Made by a program: the position numbers and the translations under genes
The notes under the pieces: generated by a model
Databases searched by the model: none
Told to the model about the DNA's origin: nothing
What the model saw: only the letters and a program-made list of their open reading frames with translations
Assembly: GCA_017525805.1 (NCBI GenBank)
Contig: JAFXSH010000179.1
Span: forward strand, 16,021 to 80,020
Length of the DNA: 64,000 nt
DNA from: Clostridia bacterium
GTDB taxonomy: Bacteria > Bacillota_A > Clostridia > Christensenellales > Aristaeellaceae
Direction of reading: 5' to 3'
Part shown: positions 28,605 to 36,678 of the stretch, piece by piece
Numbering within the stretch: the first letter of the stretch is position 1
How the letters are laid out: every line of letters starts with the position of its first letter

Positions 28605-28842
28605 AGCCGGTGTATCTGCGCAGCAATGCGCGGCGGCATGGGAAAGCGCTGCTGCCGGCGTTTCTCCCCTGCCGTCATGGGAACGCGGATGAGATTTCCG
28701 GGCTATCCCAGTAACCGTGAAGCGGACGAACGCGCGAGGATGCCACTGCGGGCGCGGGCGGAGCAATGCCGATTTTCGCTTTGCTCCCCGGCCTGTGGGA
28801 AGGTGCGCAAGTAGGATGAGGCCAAGCCGGGAGACCTGTTTA
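28605..28842 (+). ncRNA. Cobalamin riboswitch
   Basis: The ordered landmarks of the B12 aptamer are visible: gccggtgt at the 5' side, the core pieces tgggaacgcggatgagatttcc and cccagtaaccgtgaag, then gatgccactgcggg, cctgtgggaaggtgcg and the 3' signature ccaagccgggagacctg. It lies directly upstream of a BtuF-type binding-protein gene, the standard place. Binding of adenosylcobalamin should lower expression of the transporter. The 150 bases between aptamer and start codon must hold the expression platform; a short hairpin tgcat/atgca followed by tctttt at 28880-28907 is one candidate. Confidence 0.9.
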
Positions 28843-28993
28843 CATCGTAACGCACCCCTGGGGATGGGAAACGCTATTGACCCATGCATTCGGATGCACG
28901 GTCTTTTGGTGTTCCTCTGGGGGGACGCTTCCCGGCAACGGGTATGCGTCCTCGCTGTTTCATTTGGCAGAATGTATTCAAGGAGGACGAACC

Positions 28994-29905
28994 ATGACCA
29001 AGAAACTGATTGCCCTGCTGCTGATTGCGGCGCTGGCGCTGTCCCTCTGCCCCGCGATGGCGGAAGGCGGCGTCACCGTGACCGACATGACGGGCCGGGA
29101 AATCACCCTTTCCGAGCCCGCCGCCCGCATCGTGGCTCTTACCGCCGCCGACTGCGAGATCCTTTGCGCCTTAGGCTGCGAGGACGCTCTGGTGGGCCGC
29201 GGCGAATACTGCGACTATCCCGCCTCCGTGCTGGACAAGCCCTCCGTGCAGAGCGGCTATGAAACCAACATCGAGCAGATCATCGCCTTAGAGCCCCAGG
29301 TGGTGCTCATGGCTACCATGGCCCAGACCGTGGAACAGGTGGAAGCGCTGGAAAACGCGGGCGTGAAAGTCGTCGTCAGCGATGCCCAGGACATCGAGGG
29401 CGTATACTACGCCATCTGCATGATCGGCGCGCTCATGGGCAAGGACGCGGAAGCGGAAGCCCTGGCGGCGAATATGCAGGCCGCTTTCGCCGCTATCGCG
29501 GAAAAAGCGGAAAATACCGGCAAGACCGTGTATTTTGAAGTGTCTCCCCTTCAATGGGGCCTGTGGACCGCGGGCAAGGGCACCTTCATGGACGAGCTGG
29601 CCACCCTGTGCGGCCTGACCAACGCCTTTGCGGACGTGGACGGCTGGGCCGCCATTTCCGAGGAACAGGTGCTGGAGCGCGACCCGGACTACATCGTGAC
29701 CATCACCATGTACTACGGCGAAGGCCCCACCCCCATCGAGGAAATCAAGGGCCGCGCCGGCTGGGACGCCCTGAAAGCCGTTCAGAACGACGATATCCTG
29801 AACGCCGACAGCAACGAAATTTCCCGTCCCGGCCCCCGGCTGACGGACGCAGCCCAAACCCTGTATACCTTCGTCAGCGACGACGCCCAGGAGCCCGCCG
29901 CCTGA
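28994..29905 (+). CDS. btuF: ABC transporter cobalamin/corrinoid-binding protein (BtuF-like)
   Basis: The 303-residue precursor begins with a signal peptide (MTKKLIALLLIAALALSLCP) and is a helical-backbone periplasmic-binding-fold protein (Peripla_BP_2): VTVTDMTGREITL, RIVALTAADCEILCALG, QIIALEPQVVLMAT and the conserved C-terminal NEISRPGPRLTDAAQ. The riboswitch and the downstream permease and ATPase make corrinoid uptake the likely job. The cysteine in LSLCP is not in a good lipobox, so anchoring to the membrane is unclear; most Gram-positive relatives are lipoproteins. AGGAGG precedes the ATG. Confidence 0.88.
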   Translation: MTKKLIALLLIAALALSLCPAMAEGGVTVTDMTGREITLSEPAARIVALTAADCEILCALGCEDALVGRGEYCDYPASVLDKPSVQSGYETNIEQIIALEPQVVLMATMAQTVEQVEALENAGVKVVVSDAQDIEGVYYAICMIGALMGKDAEAEALAANMQAAFAAIAEKAENTGKTVYFEVSPLQWGLWTAGKGTFMDELATLCGLTNAFADVDGWAAISEEQVLERDPDYIVTITMYYGEGPTPIEEIKGRAGWDALKAVQNDDILNADSNEISRPGPRLTDAAQTLYTFVSDDAQEPAA

Positions 29906-29959
29906 CGGCTTGAACAACGTCGGGAAGGGCTGGCAGCGGCCCTTCCCCCATCAATAAAA

Positions 29960-30403
29960 ATGATTGAAATACGAGAAATCGTTTTAACGGAGGACAGGGT
30001 GGCGCAGCTGATCGCCCTGTCCCAGATGTGGGTGGACGAAAAAATCTCCCACGGCATGGTAAAAAACAGCCGGGAGGATATCAAGGAGCCCGTTTTCGCC
30101 GCCTTAGAGGGGGAAAAAATCGTGGGTTACGCTTTCGGCCACGCCTACGTGAAGGAAAAGAAAACCGATTCCGTCCCCGTGGGCAGCCGGTGCTTCGACG
30201 TGGACGAACTGTACGTTCTGCCCGCTTACCGGTCCCAGGGCATCGGCGGGCGGCTGTTTGAAATGATCGAAGCCTACGCCAGGACCCAGGGGGATTATCT
30301 CACCCTGGCCACCTCCACCAAGGATTACAGAAGGGTGCTGCATTTTTACGCGGAACGGAACGGCATGGATTTTCACGACGCCTATTTGACAAAGAAGCTA
30401 TGA
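29960..30403 (+). CDS. GNAT-family N-acetyltransferase inside the B12 transporter operon
   Basis: The 147-residue protein has the GNAT fold: VDELYVLPAYRSQGIGGRLF contains the acetyl-CoA pyrophosphate loop (Q/R-x-x-G-x-G). It overlaps the start of the permease gene by four bases (ATGA), so it is translated with the B12 transporter. What it acetylates is unknown; a role in corrinoid metabolism is only suggested by position. Confidence 0.85.
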   Translation: MIEIREIVLTEDRVAQLIALSQMWVDEKISHGMVKNSREDIKEPVFAALEGEKIVGYAFGHAYVKEKKTDSVPVGSRCFDVDELYVLPAYRSQGIGGRLFEMIEAYARTQGDYLTLATSTKDYRRVLHFYAERNGMDFHDAYLTKKL

Positions 30404-31425
30404 AGCGGGATCGATTTTCTTTGTGGGAATACCTGGTGTTTTCCCTGGCGCTGCTGACCGTGATGCTGCTGTGCGTGTGCGTGGGCAGCGTGTCCCTGCC
30501 CGTGGGCGGCACGCTGACGGCCATCTGGAACAGCATTTTCGGCCTGCCTGTGCCGGAGGGCGTGCCCAAGGCCATTATCCTGTCGGTGCGCCTGCCCCGG
30601 GTGCTGTGCGTGGCCATGGTGGGGGCGGCCCTTTCCCTGTGCGGCGCGGTGATGCAGGGCTTATTGCGCAACCCCCTGGCCGACGGCAGCACCCTGGGCG
30701 TATCGGCGGGGGCCTCCCTGGGCGCGGTGATCGCCTTAGCGTTCGGCGTGACCATTCCCGGCCTGCCCTACGCGGGCACCATGGGCATGGCGATGGCCTT
30801 TGCTTTCGGGTCGCTCATGATGATCCTGGCCCTGGCCTACACCCTGGACCGGTCCTTTTCCACCCACTCCATCATCCTGATCGGCGTGATTTTTTCCATG
30901 TTTGCTTCGGCGCTCATGAGCCTGGTGATTTCCTTTTCCGGAGATAAAATCAAGTCCATCACCTTCTGGACCATGGGCAGCCTGTCCGGCAGCACTTACA
31001 CTTACTCCCTGATTCTGCTGTGCGCCCTGATCCTGTGCGGCGGGGTGATGCTTTCCCATACCCGGGAACTGAACGCCTTTGCCGTGGGCGAGGACAACGC
31101 CCGCCACGTGGGCGTGAACGTGAAGCGGGTGAAGCTCACCCTGCTGATCGCCGTTTCGGTGCTGATCGGTGTGTGCGTGTCCATCGGGGGCGCCATCAGC
31201 TTTGTGGGCCTGGTGACGCCCCACATGGCGCGCATGCTGGTGGGCCCCAACCACAGGCGGCTGCTGCCCGCCTCCCTGTTCTCGGGGGCGGTGTTCCTGC
31301 TCTTGTCCGATTTGGCGGCGCGCACGGTGCTGCGGCCCATCGAATTGTCCATCGGGGTGGTCACCAGCCTGGTGGGGGCGGTGGCCTTCGTGATCATTTT
31401 CCGCCGCACCCGGAAAGGCAGGTGA
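30400..31425 (+). CDS. btuC: Cobalamin/iron-siderophore-type ABC permease (FecCD/BtuC family)
   Basis: The 341-residue membrane protein has about ten helices. FecCD signatures include IWNSIFGLPVPEG, VRLPRVLCVAMVGAALSLCG, MQGLLRNPLADGSTLGVSAG and the coupling segment SFVGLVTPHMARMLVGPNHR. It forms the translocation channel with the ATPase that follows. It starts within the acetyltransferase stop and ends within the ATPase start region, so the operon is tightly coupled. Confidence 0.92.
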   Translation: MKRDRFSLWEYLVFSLALLTVMLLCVCVGSVSLPVGGTLTAIWNSIFGLPVPEGVPKAIILSVRLPRVLCVAMVGAALSLCGAVMQGLLRNPLADGSTLGVSAGASLGAVIALAFGVTIPGLPYAGTMGMAMAFAFGSLMMILALAYTLDRSFSTHSIILIGVIFSMFASALMSLVISFSGDKIKSITFWTMGSLSGSTYTYSLILLCALILCGGVMLSHTRELNAFAVGEDNARHVGVNVKRVKLTLLIAVSVLIGVCVSIGGAISFVGLVTPHMARMLVGPNHRRLLPASLFSGAVFLLLSDLAARTVLRPIELSIGVVTSLVGAVAFVIIFRRTRKGR

Positions 31426-31430
31426 GAGGC

Positions 31431-32207
31431 GTGCTGAACGCGGAGCATATTGCCGTGCGCTTTGGCAATTATATTGCTGTGGAGGACGTATCCTTCCATC
31501 TCCGCGCCGGGGACTGGCTCATGCTGGCCGGGCCCAACGGCGCGGGCAAGAGCACGTTGGTAAACGCCTTGGCCCAAACCGTGCCTTATTCCGGGCGCTT
31601 TTTGCTGATGGGCCAGGATATCCGCACCCTGCGGCCCGCTGCCCTGGCCCGGGAAATCGGGGTGCTCAGCCAGCGCAACCGCCTGGAATACGCCTACACA
31701 GTGGAGGAAATCGTGGGCTTAGGCCGGTACGCCCATGAAAAAGGCTTCCTGTCCCACCGGGACGGCGAAGGAAAGGACGCCGTCGAAAAGGCGCTGGAAT
31801 TAACGGGGCTCACCCATCTGCGCCGGGCCAACGCACTCACCCTGTCCGGCGGCGAATTGCAGCGGGTGTTCCTGGCCCAGGTATTCGCCCAGTCACCCCG
31901 CATCCTGGTGCTGGATGAACCGGCTAACCACCTGGATTTAAAGTATCAGCAGCACATTTTTGATCTGATTTCCCAGTGGCGGCAGCGGGAAAAGCGCGCC
32001 GTCATTTCCGTGGTGCACGATTTGAGCCTGGCCCGGCGCTACGGCACGGGCGTGCTGCTTATGCACAAGGGGAAATGCGTATCCCGGGGAACCATGGAAG
32101 CCGTGCTCACCCCGGAACGCTTAAAGGACGTATACGAAATGGACGTGTACGGCTGGATGCGGGAGATGATGGCGCCCTGGACGCGGCGCGAAAGCGGAGC
32201 AAAATAG
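31431..32207 (+). CDS. btuD: ABC transporter ATPase for corrinoid uptake (BtuD-like)
   Basis: The 258-residue protein has Walker A GPNGAGKST, the Q-loop in GVLSQRNRLEYAY, the signature LSGGELQRV, Walker B ILVLDEPANHLD and the switch histidine in VVHDLS. It powers the permease encoded just upstream. The start is a GTG at 31431 (VLNAEHIAVRFG); a GTG at 31422 that overlaps the permease stop as GTGA is equally possible. Confidence 0.92.
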   Translation: MLNAEHIAVRFGNYIAVEDVSFHLRAGDWLMLAGPNGAGKSTLVNALAQTVPYSGRFLLMGQDIRTLRPAALAREIGVLSQRNRLEYAYTVEEIVGLGRYAHEKGFLSHRDGEGKDAVEKALELTGLTHLRRANALTLSGGELQRVFLAQVFAQSPRILVLDEPANHLDLKYQQHIFDLISQWRQREKRAVISVVHDLSLARRYGTGVLLMHKGKCVSRGTMEAVLTPERLKDVYEMDVYGWMREMMAPWTRRESGAK

Positions 32208-32310
32208 AAAAATATACCATATGTCGCGGCAGGAAACGCGCTTCCGCTGTCGAATATGGAACGTTCGGCGCCGGGCATCATAGCAGGGGCCGGATGGAAG
32301 GAATGATGGT

Positions 32311-33747
32311 TTGAAAAAGAAGTGGGTGATTTGTTTTCTGTGGCTGCTGGTGATCGCGGTGGCGGCGATGATTTTTTATTTTTCTTCCGAAGACGGAGAA
32401 ACATCCAGCCAGACCAGCACCGGCCTCGCGGTTTTTGTGATGCGCCTGCTCGTCCCGGGATTTGAAGGTATGAGCCACACAGAAAAACAGATGTATTCCG
32501 AACATCTCCTTCTTTTCGTGCGCAAGGCCGCCCATTTTACGGAGTTTGCCATGTTGGGGATCTCCCTGCGGCTGCTGCTCCACGCCCTGGCCCTGCGGTC
32601 GCCCGTTCTGATTTCCTGGGGCGCTGGTACCCTGTACGCCTGCACCGACGAATGGCATCAGATGTTCGTGGATGGCCGCGGGGCGATGTGGCAGGACGTA
32701 TGCATCGACAGCGCCGGGGTGCTCGCCGCCGTGCTGCTCACCACCCTGCTGCTGTGGCGGCACAAGCAAAAGAAAACAAAGGGAGGAAACGTCATGCAAA
32801 TGAAGGATTTGGGCTTTTACCGCGGCGTGAATTTGGGCGGTTGGCTGTCTCAGTGCGATTATTCCAAGGAGCGGCTGGACGGGTTCATTACGGAGAAGGA
32901 CATCGCCGTGATCGCCGGCTGGGGGCTGGATCACGTGCGCCTGCCCCTGGACTACAACGTGGTGCAGCGGGAGGACGGGTCTTTTATCGAGGAAGGCTTC
33001 GCCCGCATCGAAAAGGCCCTGGGCTGGTGCAGGGCCAATGGGTTGAACGTCGTATTGGACTTACACAAAACCGCCGGTTTTTCCTTCGACGCGGGGGAAA
33101 AGGAAGCGGGCTTCTTTGACAGCGAAAAATACCAGCAGCGGTTTTACAGCCTGTGGGAAGAACTGGCCCGGCGCTTTGGCGGCGACAGCGCCCACGTGGC
33201 TTTCGAGCTGCTGAATGAGGTGACGGACGAAGGCTTCATCGACGCATGGAATCGCATTTCCGCAGAGTGCATCCGCCGCATCCGCTCCATCGCCCCGGAC
33301 ACGCTGATTTTGGTGGGCAGCTATCACAACAACAGCGCCGCCGCCGTGCCCGCCCTGGCCGCCCCCGCCGACAGCAAGGTGGCCTATAATTTCCATTGCT
33401 ACGATCCTCTGCCCTTCACACACCAGGGCGCGTACTGGGTGCCTTCCCTGGATCGGGCCGCGCGCCTTACCTTTGAGGAAGCCGCCATCCCCGCCGACTT
33501 TTTTGACAAGGATTTTGCCCCTGCCATCCAGACGGCGGAGAAATACGGCGTCATGCTTTACTGCGGCGAATACGGTGTAATTGACATCGTCGATCCCGAA
33601 AATACCCTGAAATGGTACCGCCAGATCCACGCCGCCTTTGAAAAGTACGGCATTTCCCGCTGTGCCTGGAGCTACAAACAGATGGATTTCGGCCTCTCCG
33701 ACCCCCGGATGGACGGCGTGCGGCAGGAGCTGATCCGGCTGCTGTAA
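32311..33747 (+). CDS. VanZ-like membrane protein fused in frame to a GH5 cellulase-type domain
   Basis: One uninterrupted 478-codon frame starts at a TTG with GGAAGGA upstream. Residues 1-155 form a VanZ-like membrane domain (FYFSSEDGETSSQTS, VRKAAHFTEFAMLGISLR, DEWHQMFVDGRGAMWQDV). From about residue 162 it is glycoside hydrolase family 5: FYRGVNLGGWLS, general acid in FELLNEVTD and nucleophile in LYCGEYGVIDIV. No stop lies between them, yet GGGAGG followed by ATG (32794) stands exactly at the GH5 start, so the hydrolase may also be made separately (317 residues). With the VanZ part attached, the GH5 end would follow a final membrane helix and a basic stretch (RHKQKKTK), suggesting a cytoplasmic side. 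Confidence 0.82.
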   Translation: MKKKWVICFLWLLVIAVAAMIFYFSSEDGETSSQTSTGLAVFVMRLLVPGFEGMSHTEKQMYSEHLLLFVRKAAHFTEFAMLGISLRLLLHALALRSPVLISWGAGTLYACTDEWHQMFVDGRGAMWQDVCIDSAGVLAAVLLTTLLLWRHKQKKTKGGNVMQMKDLGFYRGVNLGGWLSQCDYSKERLDGFITEKDIAVIAGWGLDHVRLPLDYNVVQREDGSFIEEGFARIEKALGWCRANGLNVVLDLHKTAGFSFDAGEKEAGFFDSEKYQQRFYSLWEELARRFGGDSAHVAFELLNEVTDEGFIDAWNRISAECIRRIRSIAPDTLILVGSYHNNSAAAVPALAAPADSKVAYNFHCYDPLPFTHQGAYWVPSLDRAARLTFEEAAIPADFFDKDFAPAIQTAEKYGVMLYCGEYGVIDIVDPENTLKWYRQIHAAFEKYGISRCAWSYKQMDFGLSDPRMDGVRQELIRLL

Positions 33748-33763
33748 GGTTTTTCCTGGCTGC

Positions 33764-34930
33764 TCATTCTTCCGCGAAATCCGTATCCATGGCGACTTGC
33801 AGTTCGTAATCCGGGAATGCTTTCCGCACGTCGGAAACGACATCCGCGTATACCGCCCGGCGGTCCTTTGCCTCAAAGCTGACCACGATATCGAAGCGCA
33901 TGGTTTTTTGCTCTTTCAGCAGATAAAACCCGTGCATCTGCAGGACGTGTTCGTGAGCAAAGACGATTTCCTGAACCCGATTCTTCGCCTGAATGACCTC
34001 CTGGTCCTTCGTGTTCACCGAGTATACGCCCACAGCTGTCAGGATCACATGATGTGTCTTAAGCACTTTCACTGTGATCTCACGGATCAGCTGATCCAGC
34101 TGATCCGCTGAATATGTGTCCGGCACCTCGATGTGGATGGAGCCGTGCCAGGCTTCCGGCCCGTAATTATGGAGCACCAGGTCGTATGCGCCCTGCACGT
34201 CGGGGAAGCTCATGACCGTCTGATGAATGCTCCGGGCAAGCTCCGCGTCATTGCGTTCCCCTAAGATGCGGGAGATGGTATCGCGGAGCATTTCGACCCC
34301 CGATTTGATGATCACGATGGAGATGGCCGCGCCGAGCCATGCTTCTACAGACACATGGAAGATCAGGAAAACGGCCGCGGCGGCAAGCGTGGACGCCGAG
34401 ATCACGGCATCCAGCGTGGCGTCTTCCCCCGAGTTGATCAGGGAATCGGAATTCACCTTTTCGCCCACGCCCTTGACGTAGCGGCCCAGCAGGATTTTGA
34501 CCGCCACGGCCACGCCCACGATGATCAGGGAAACAGCGCTGTAATCCGGCGTTTCGGGCTGGATGATCTGTTTGACCGATTCCACAAAGGAAGTAATACC
34601 GGCGTACAGCACGATCATGGAAATGATCATGGCGCTCAGGTACTCGATCCGCCCGTATCCAAAGGGATGCTTTTTATCCGGTTCCCTGCCCGCCAGCTTC
34701 GTTCCCACGATGGTGATCAGGGAGCTGCCCGCGTCGGAAATGTTATTGACGGCGTCCAGCACGATGGCGATGGAATGGGTCATTAGGCCCACCGCCGCCT
34801 TGAAGCCAGCAAGGAACACATTGGCGATGATCCCGATGGCGCTGGTTTTAACGATGGTTTTTTCGCGCTCCGCGGCCTTCCCGCCCGCTGGATTCTGTGC
34901 CAGAGGATTGTTTACGGGCATATGGATCAC
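33764..34930 (-). CDS. Cation diffusion facilitator transporter
   Basis: The 388-residue protein has six membrane helices and a cytoplasmic C-terminal ferredoxin-like domain. Helix 2 carries VLDAVNNISDAGSS and helix 5 has EDATLDAVIS, the usual metal-site positions, though the first acidic residue replaces the more common histidine. The C-terminal region is longer than in small CDF proteins (to TDFAEE). It exports a divalent metal (zinc, manganese or iron) in exchange for protons. It overlaps the flavodoxin gene by four bases, placing it in the OhrR-type cluster. Confidence 0.9.
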   Translation of the reverse strand: MIHMPVNNPLAQNPAGGKAAEREKTIVKTSAIGIIANVFLAGFKAAVGLMTHSIAIVLDAVNNISDAGSSLITIVGTKLAGREPDKKHPFGYGRIEYLSAMIISMIVLYAGITSFVESVKQIIQPETPDYSAVSLIIVGVAVAVKILLGRYVKGVGEKVNSDSLINSGEDATLDAVISASTLAAAAVFLIFHVSVEAWLGAAISIVIIKSGVEMLRDTISRILGERNDAELARSIHQTVMSFPDVQGAYDLVLHNYGPEAWHGSIHIEVPDTYSADQLDQLIREITVKVLKTHHVILTAVGVYSVNTKDQEVIQAKNRVQEIVFAHEHVLQMHGFYLLKEQKTMRFDIVVSFEAKDRRAVYADVVSDVRKAFPDYELQVAMDTDFAEE

Positions 34931-35343
34931 CCCACGATTTTTTTGGCAAACTCCGCCGCGGCTTTCATGTCTTCCTCATTGGGCCTGCCCTTGTGAATGC
35001 CTTTGAATTCACCCTTGCAGTGAAATTCCCGTTCATCCATGGGAATACCGGCCTTGTCCGCTTCCGCCTTGACTTTTTTATACGTGGAATTCAGCATCGC
35101 GGCGGAGCCGAAATTGACGATGCGGCCCACCTTGCTTTTATCCAGCGCCTGGACGAACGCCCGCACTTCCGGATCGATGCTGAAAGCGTAATAGGAATTG
35201 CCGAGAAACAGGATATCCACCTGTTCCGTGACGGGGGTGCTGATCGGAAGCGCTTGCACGCCCACCGCTTTTGCCACGGCTTCCGCCAGACGCTTGGTGT
35301 TTCCGGTCTTTGTGTAATACCTGACAGCTGCTTTCATTTGCAA
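34927..35343 (-). CDS. Flavodoxin-family protein
   Basis: The 138-residue protein begins AVRYYTKTGNTKRLAEAVA, the phosphate-binding loop of flavodoxins (T-x-T-G-N-T). The strand DILFLGNSYYAF also fits. It should bind FMN and pass electrons in the cytoplasm. It lies between the peroxidase and the CDF transporter, both on the same strand, and its stop overlaps the transporter start. Confidence 0.85.
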   Translation of the reverse strand: MQMKAAVRYYTKTGNTKRLAEAVAKAVGVQALPISTPVTEQVDILFLGNSYYAFSIDPEVRAFVQALDKSKVGRIVNFGSAAMLNSTYKKVKAEADKAGIPMDEREFHCKGEFKGIHKGRPNEEDMKAAAEFAKKIVG

Positions 35344-35398
35344 TCTCTCCTACAGCTTGTTTTAATTCAGTCGTTCCTTTTGGAGCCTGCTCCGAACA

Positions 35399-35431
35399 AT
35401 ACCGCGGAGGGGAATGGAATCCCCATCCGCG
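35399..35431 (-). other. Stable hairpin between the peroxidase and flavodoxin genes
   Basis: accgcgga pairs with tccgcggt, with a second inner pair ggggat/atcccc. No T-run follows on the minus strand, so it is more likely a processing or partial-termination hairpin in the operon. Confidence 0.5.
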
Positions 35432-35453
35432 GTGACGGAACAGTCGCTTTGAT

Positions 35454-35999
35454 TTACAGCAGGGCTGCGACGGCGGCCTTAACTTCCTTCATATCCACGG
35501 TAGGCTCGAACCGGGCGACCACGCGGCCCTGGCGATCCACCAGGAATTTGGTAAAGTTCCACTTGATATAGGCCTTTTCGCCAAACTGCTTATTGTTCAT
35601 GTCCGCAAATTTGTTTAACGCGGCGTTTTTCAGCCCCTTGCCGAATCCGGCGAACGGCTTTTCCGTGGCGAGATACGCAAACAGGGGATCGGCGCTTTCG
35701 CCGTTGACGTCGATCTTGGCGAACTGGGGAAACTCCGTGCCGAATTTCAGGGTGCAGAATTGATGGATTTCATCCTCGGAGCCCGGGGCCTGATTGGCAA
35801 ACTGGTTGCAGGGGAAATCCAGGATCTCAAATCCCTGATCCTTGAATTCCTTGTACATGGCTTCCAAAGGTTCGTAGTGGGGGGTGAAGCCGCATCCCGT
35901 GGCGGTGTTGACGATGAGCAGCACCTTTCCGGCATACTCGCTTAAGGCTACTTCGTTCCCTTTCCTGTCCTTCACGGTGAAATCATAAACAGCAGACAT
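35454..35999 (-). CDS. gpx: Glutathione-peroxidase-family thiol peroxidase
   Basis: The 181-residue protein follows the GPx pattern: LLIVNTATGCGFTPHYEPLE with a cysteine (not selenocysteine) at the active site, LDFPCNQFANQAPG with the conserved glutamine, and KWNFTKFLVDRQGRVV with the catalytic tryptophan and asparagine. It reduces organic or hydrogen peroxide, probably using thioredoxin, in the cytoplasm. It is the first gene after the OhrR-like regulator (15 bases), which fits peroxide control. Confidence 0.93.
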   Translation of the reverse strand: MSAVYDFTVKDRKGNEVALSEYAGKVLLIVNTATGCGFTPHYEPLEAMYKEFKDQGFEILDFPCNQFANQAPGSEDEIHQFCTLKFGTEFPQFAKIDVNGESADPLFAYLATEKPFAGFGKGLKNAALNKFADMNNKQFGEKAYIKWNFTKFLVDRQGRVVARFEPTVDMKEVKAAVAALL

Positions 36000-36014
36000 T
36001 TTGTTTTTCCTCCT

Positions 36015-36470
36015 TCAAATATCTTTTTCTTCCATGTTTTTCAGCGCCTTATAGGTTAGTTTATACAGCGCGCCGAATTCCTCCGCCGTCAGCCCCATGC
36101 ATTCCGCAATGGCGGGAGGGATTGTTACCGCGTTTGTTTTCAGCTTCCGCCCTTTTTCCGTGAGCGTCAGCGTCAACAGCCGCTCGTCCTCCGGCGCGCG
36201 CTCCCTGGTCAGATATCCGGCCTGATCCAGCCGCTTCAGCACAGGCGTCAGCGTACCGTAATCCAGATGGAGACACGCCGCCAGCTCTCGTGAGGAAACG
36301 CTTTCTTTCTCCCACAGCACCATCATCACAAGGTATTGCGTATACGTGAGGTTCAGTTCCTTCAAATGCGGCCCATACTGGCGCACCAATTCCTTGGAGC
36401 AGGCATACAGCGGAAAGCATACTTGATTTTTCAGCTTTAACGCCTCGCAGCTTTCCGTTTCGGGTTCCAT
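36015..36470 (-). CDS. ohrR: MarR-family peroxide sensor of the OhrR type
   Basis: The 151-residue regulator has the winged-helix motif SSRELAACLHLDYGTLTPVLKRLDQAGYLTRERAPEDER. Near the N-terminus, LKLKNQVCFPLYACSKELVRQY holds the single conserved cysteine of OhrR proteins (NQ.CF.LYA), which reacts with organic peroxides and releases DNA. It leads an operon with a peroxidase, a flavodoxin and a metal exporter. A promoter with an OhrR-like operator lies directly upstream, so it probably represses its own operon. Confidence 0.9.
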   Translation of the reverse strand: MEPETESCEALKLKNQVCFPLYACSKELVRQYGPHLKELNLTYTQYLVMMVLWEKESVSSRELAACLHLDYGTLTPVLKRLDQAGYLTRERAPEDERLLTLTLTEKGRKLKTNAVTIPPAIAECMGLTAEEFGALYKLTYKALKNMEEKDI

Positions 36471-36513
36471 TCTGTTGTCACCCCCCTTTTTTTATTGCTT
36501 TTGCGCTATTTAC

Positions 36514-36554
36514 TTGCGCACAATTATTATAAGCGAGGCTTTGATCTTTGTCAA
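36514..36554 (-). promoter_or_regulatory. Promoter and likely OhrR operator
   Basis: On the minus strand a perfect TTGACA (36554-36549) and a perfect TATAAT (36531-36526) are 17 bases apart. Directly after the -10 comes aattgtgcgcaa (about 36525-36514), which resembles known OhrR boxes such as AATTGTGCGCAATT. Repressor bound there would block the start of transcription. Confidence 0.75.
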
Positions 36555-36618
36555 GAGAAAAAATGATTTCTTTTTCATTTTGTGGCTGATAAATCCCGGT
36601 TTCGCCATAGAGTCACAA

Positions 36619-36668
36619 AACAGCAAGGACGCAATGCCGCCAAACGGGCGGATCATTGCGTCCTTGCT
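36619..36668 (-). terminator. Long terminator-like hairpin after the GerMN gene
   Basis: aaggacgcaatg pairs perfectly with cattgcgtcctt around an inner ccgcc/gggcgg hairpin. On the minus strand it is followed by gctgttttg. It separates the germination gene from the divergently read ohrR promoter. Confidence 0.75.
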
Positions 36669-36678
36669 TTATGCCGGG

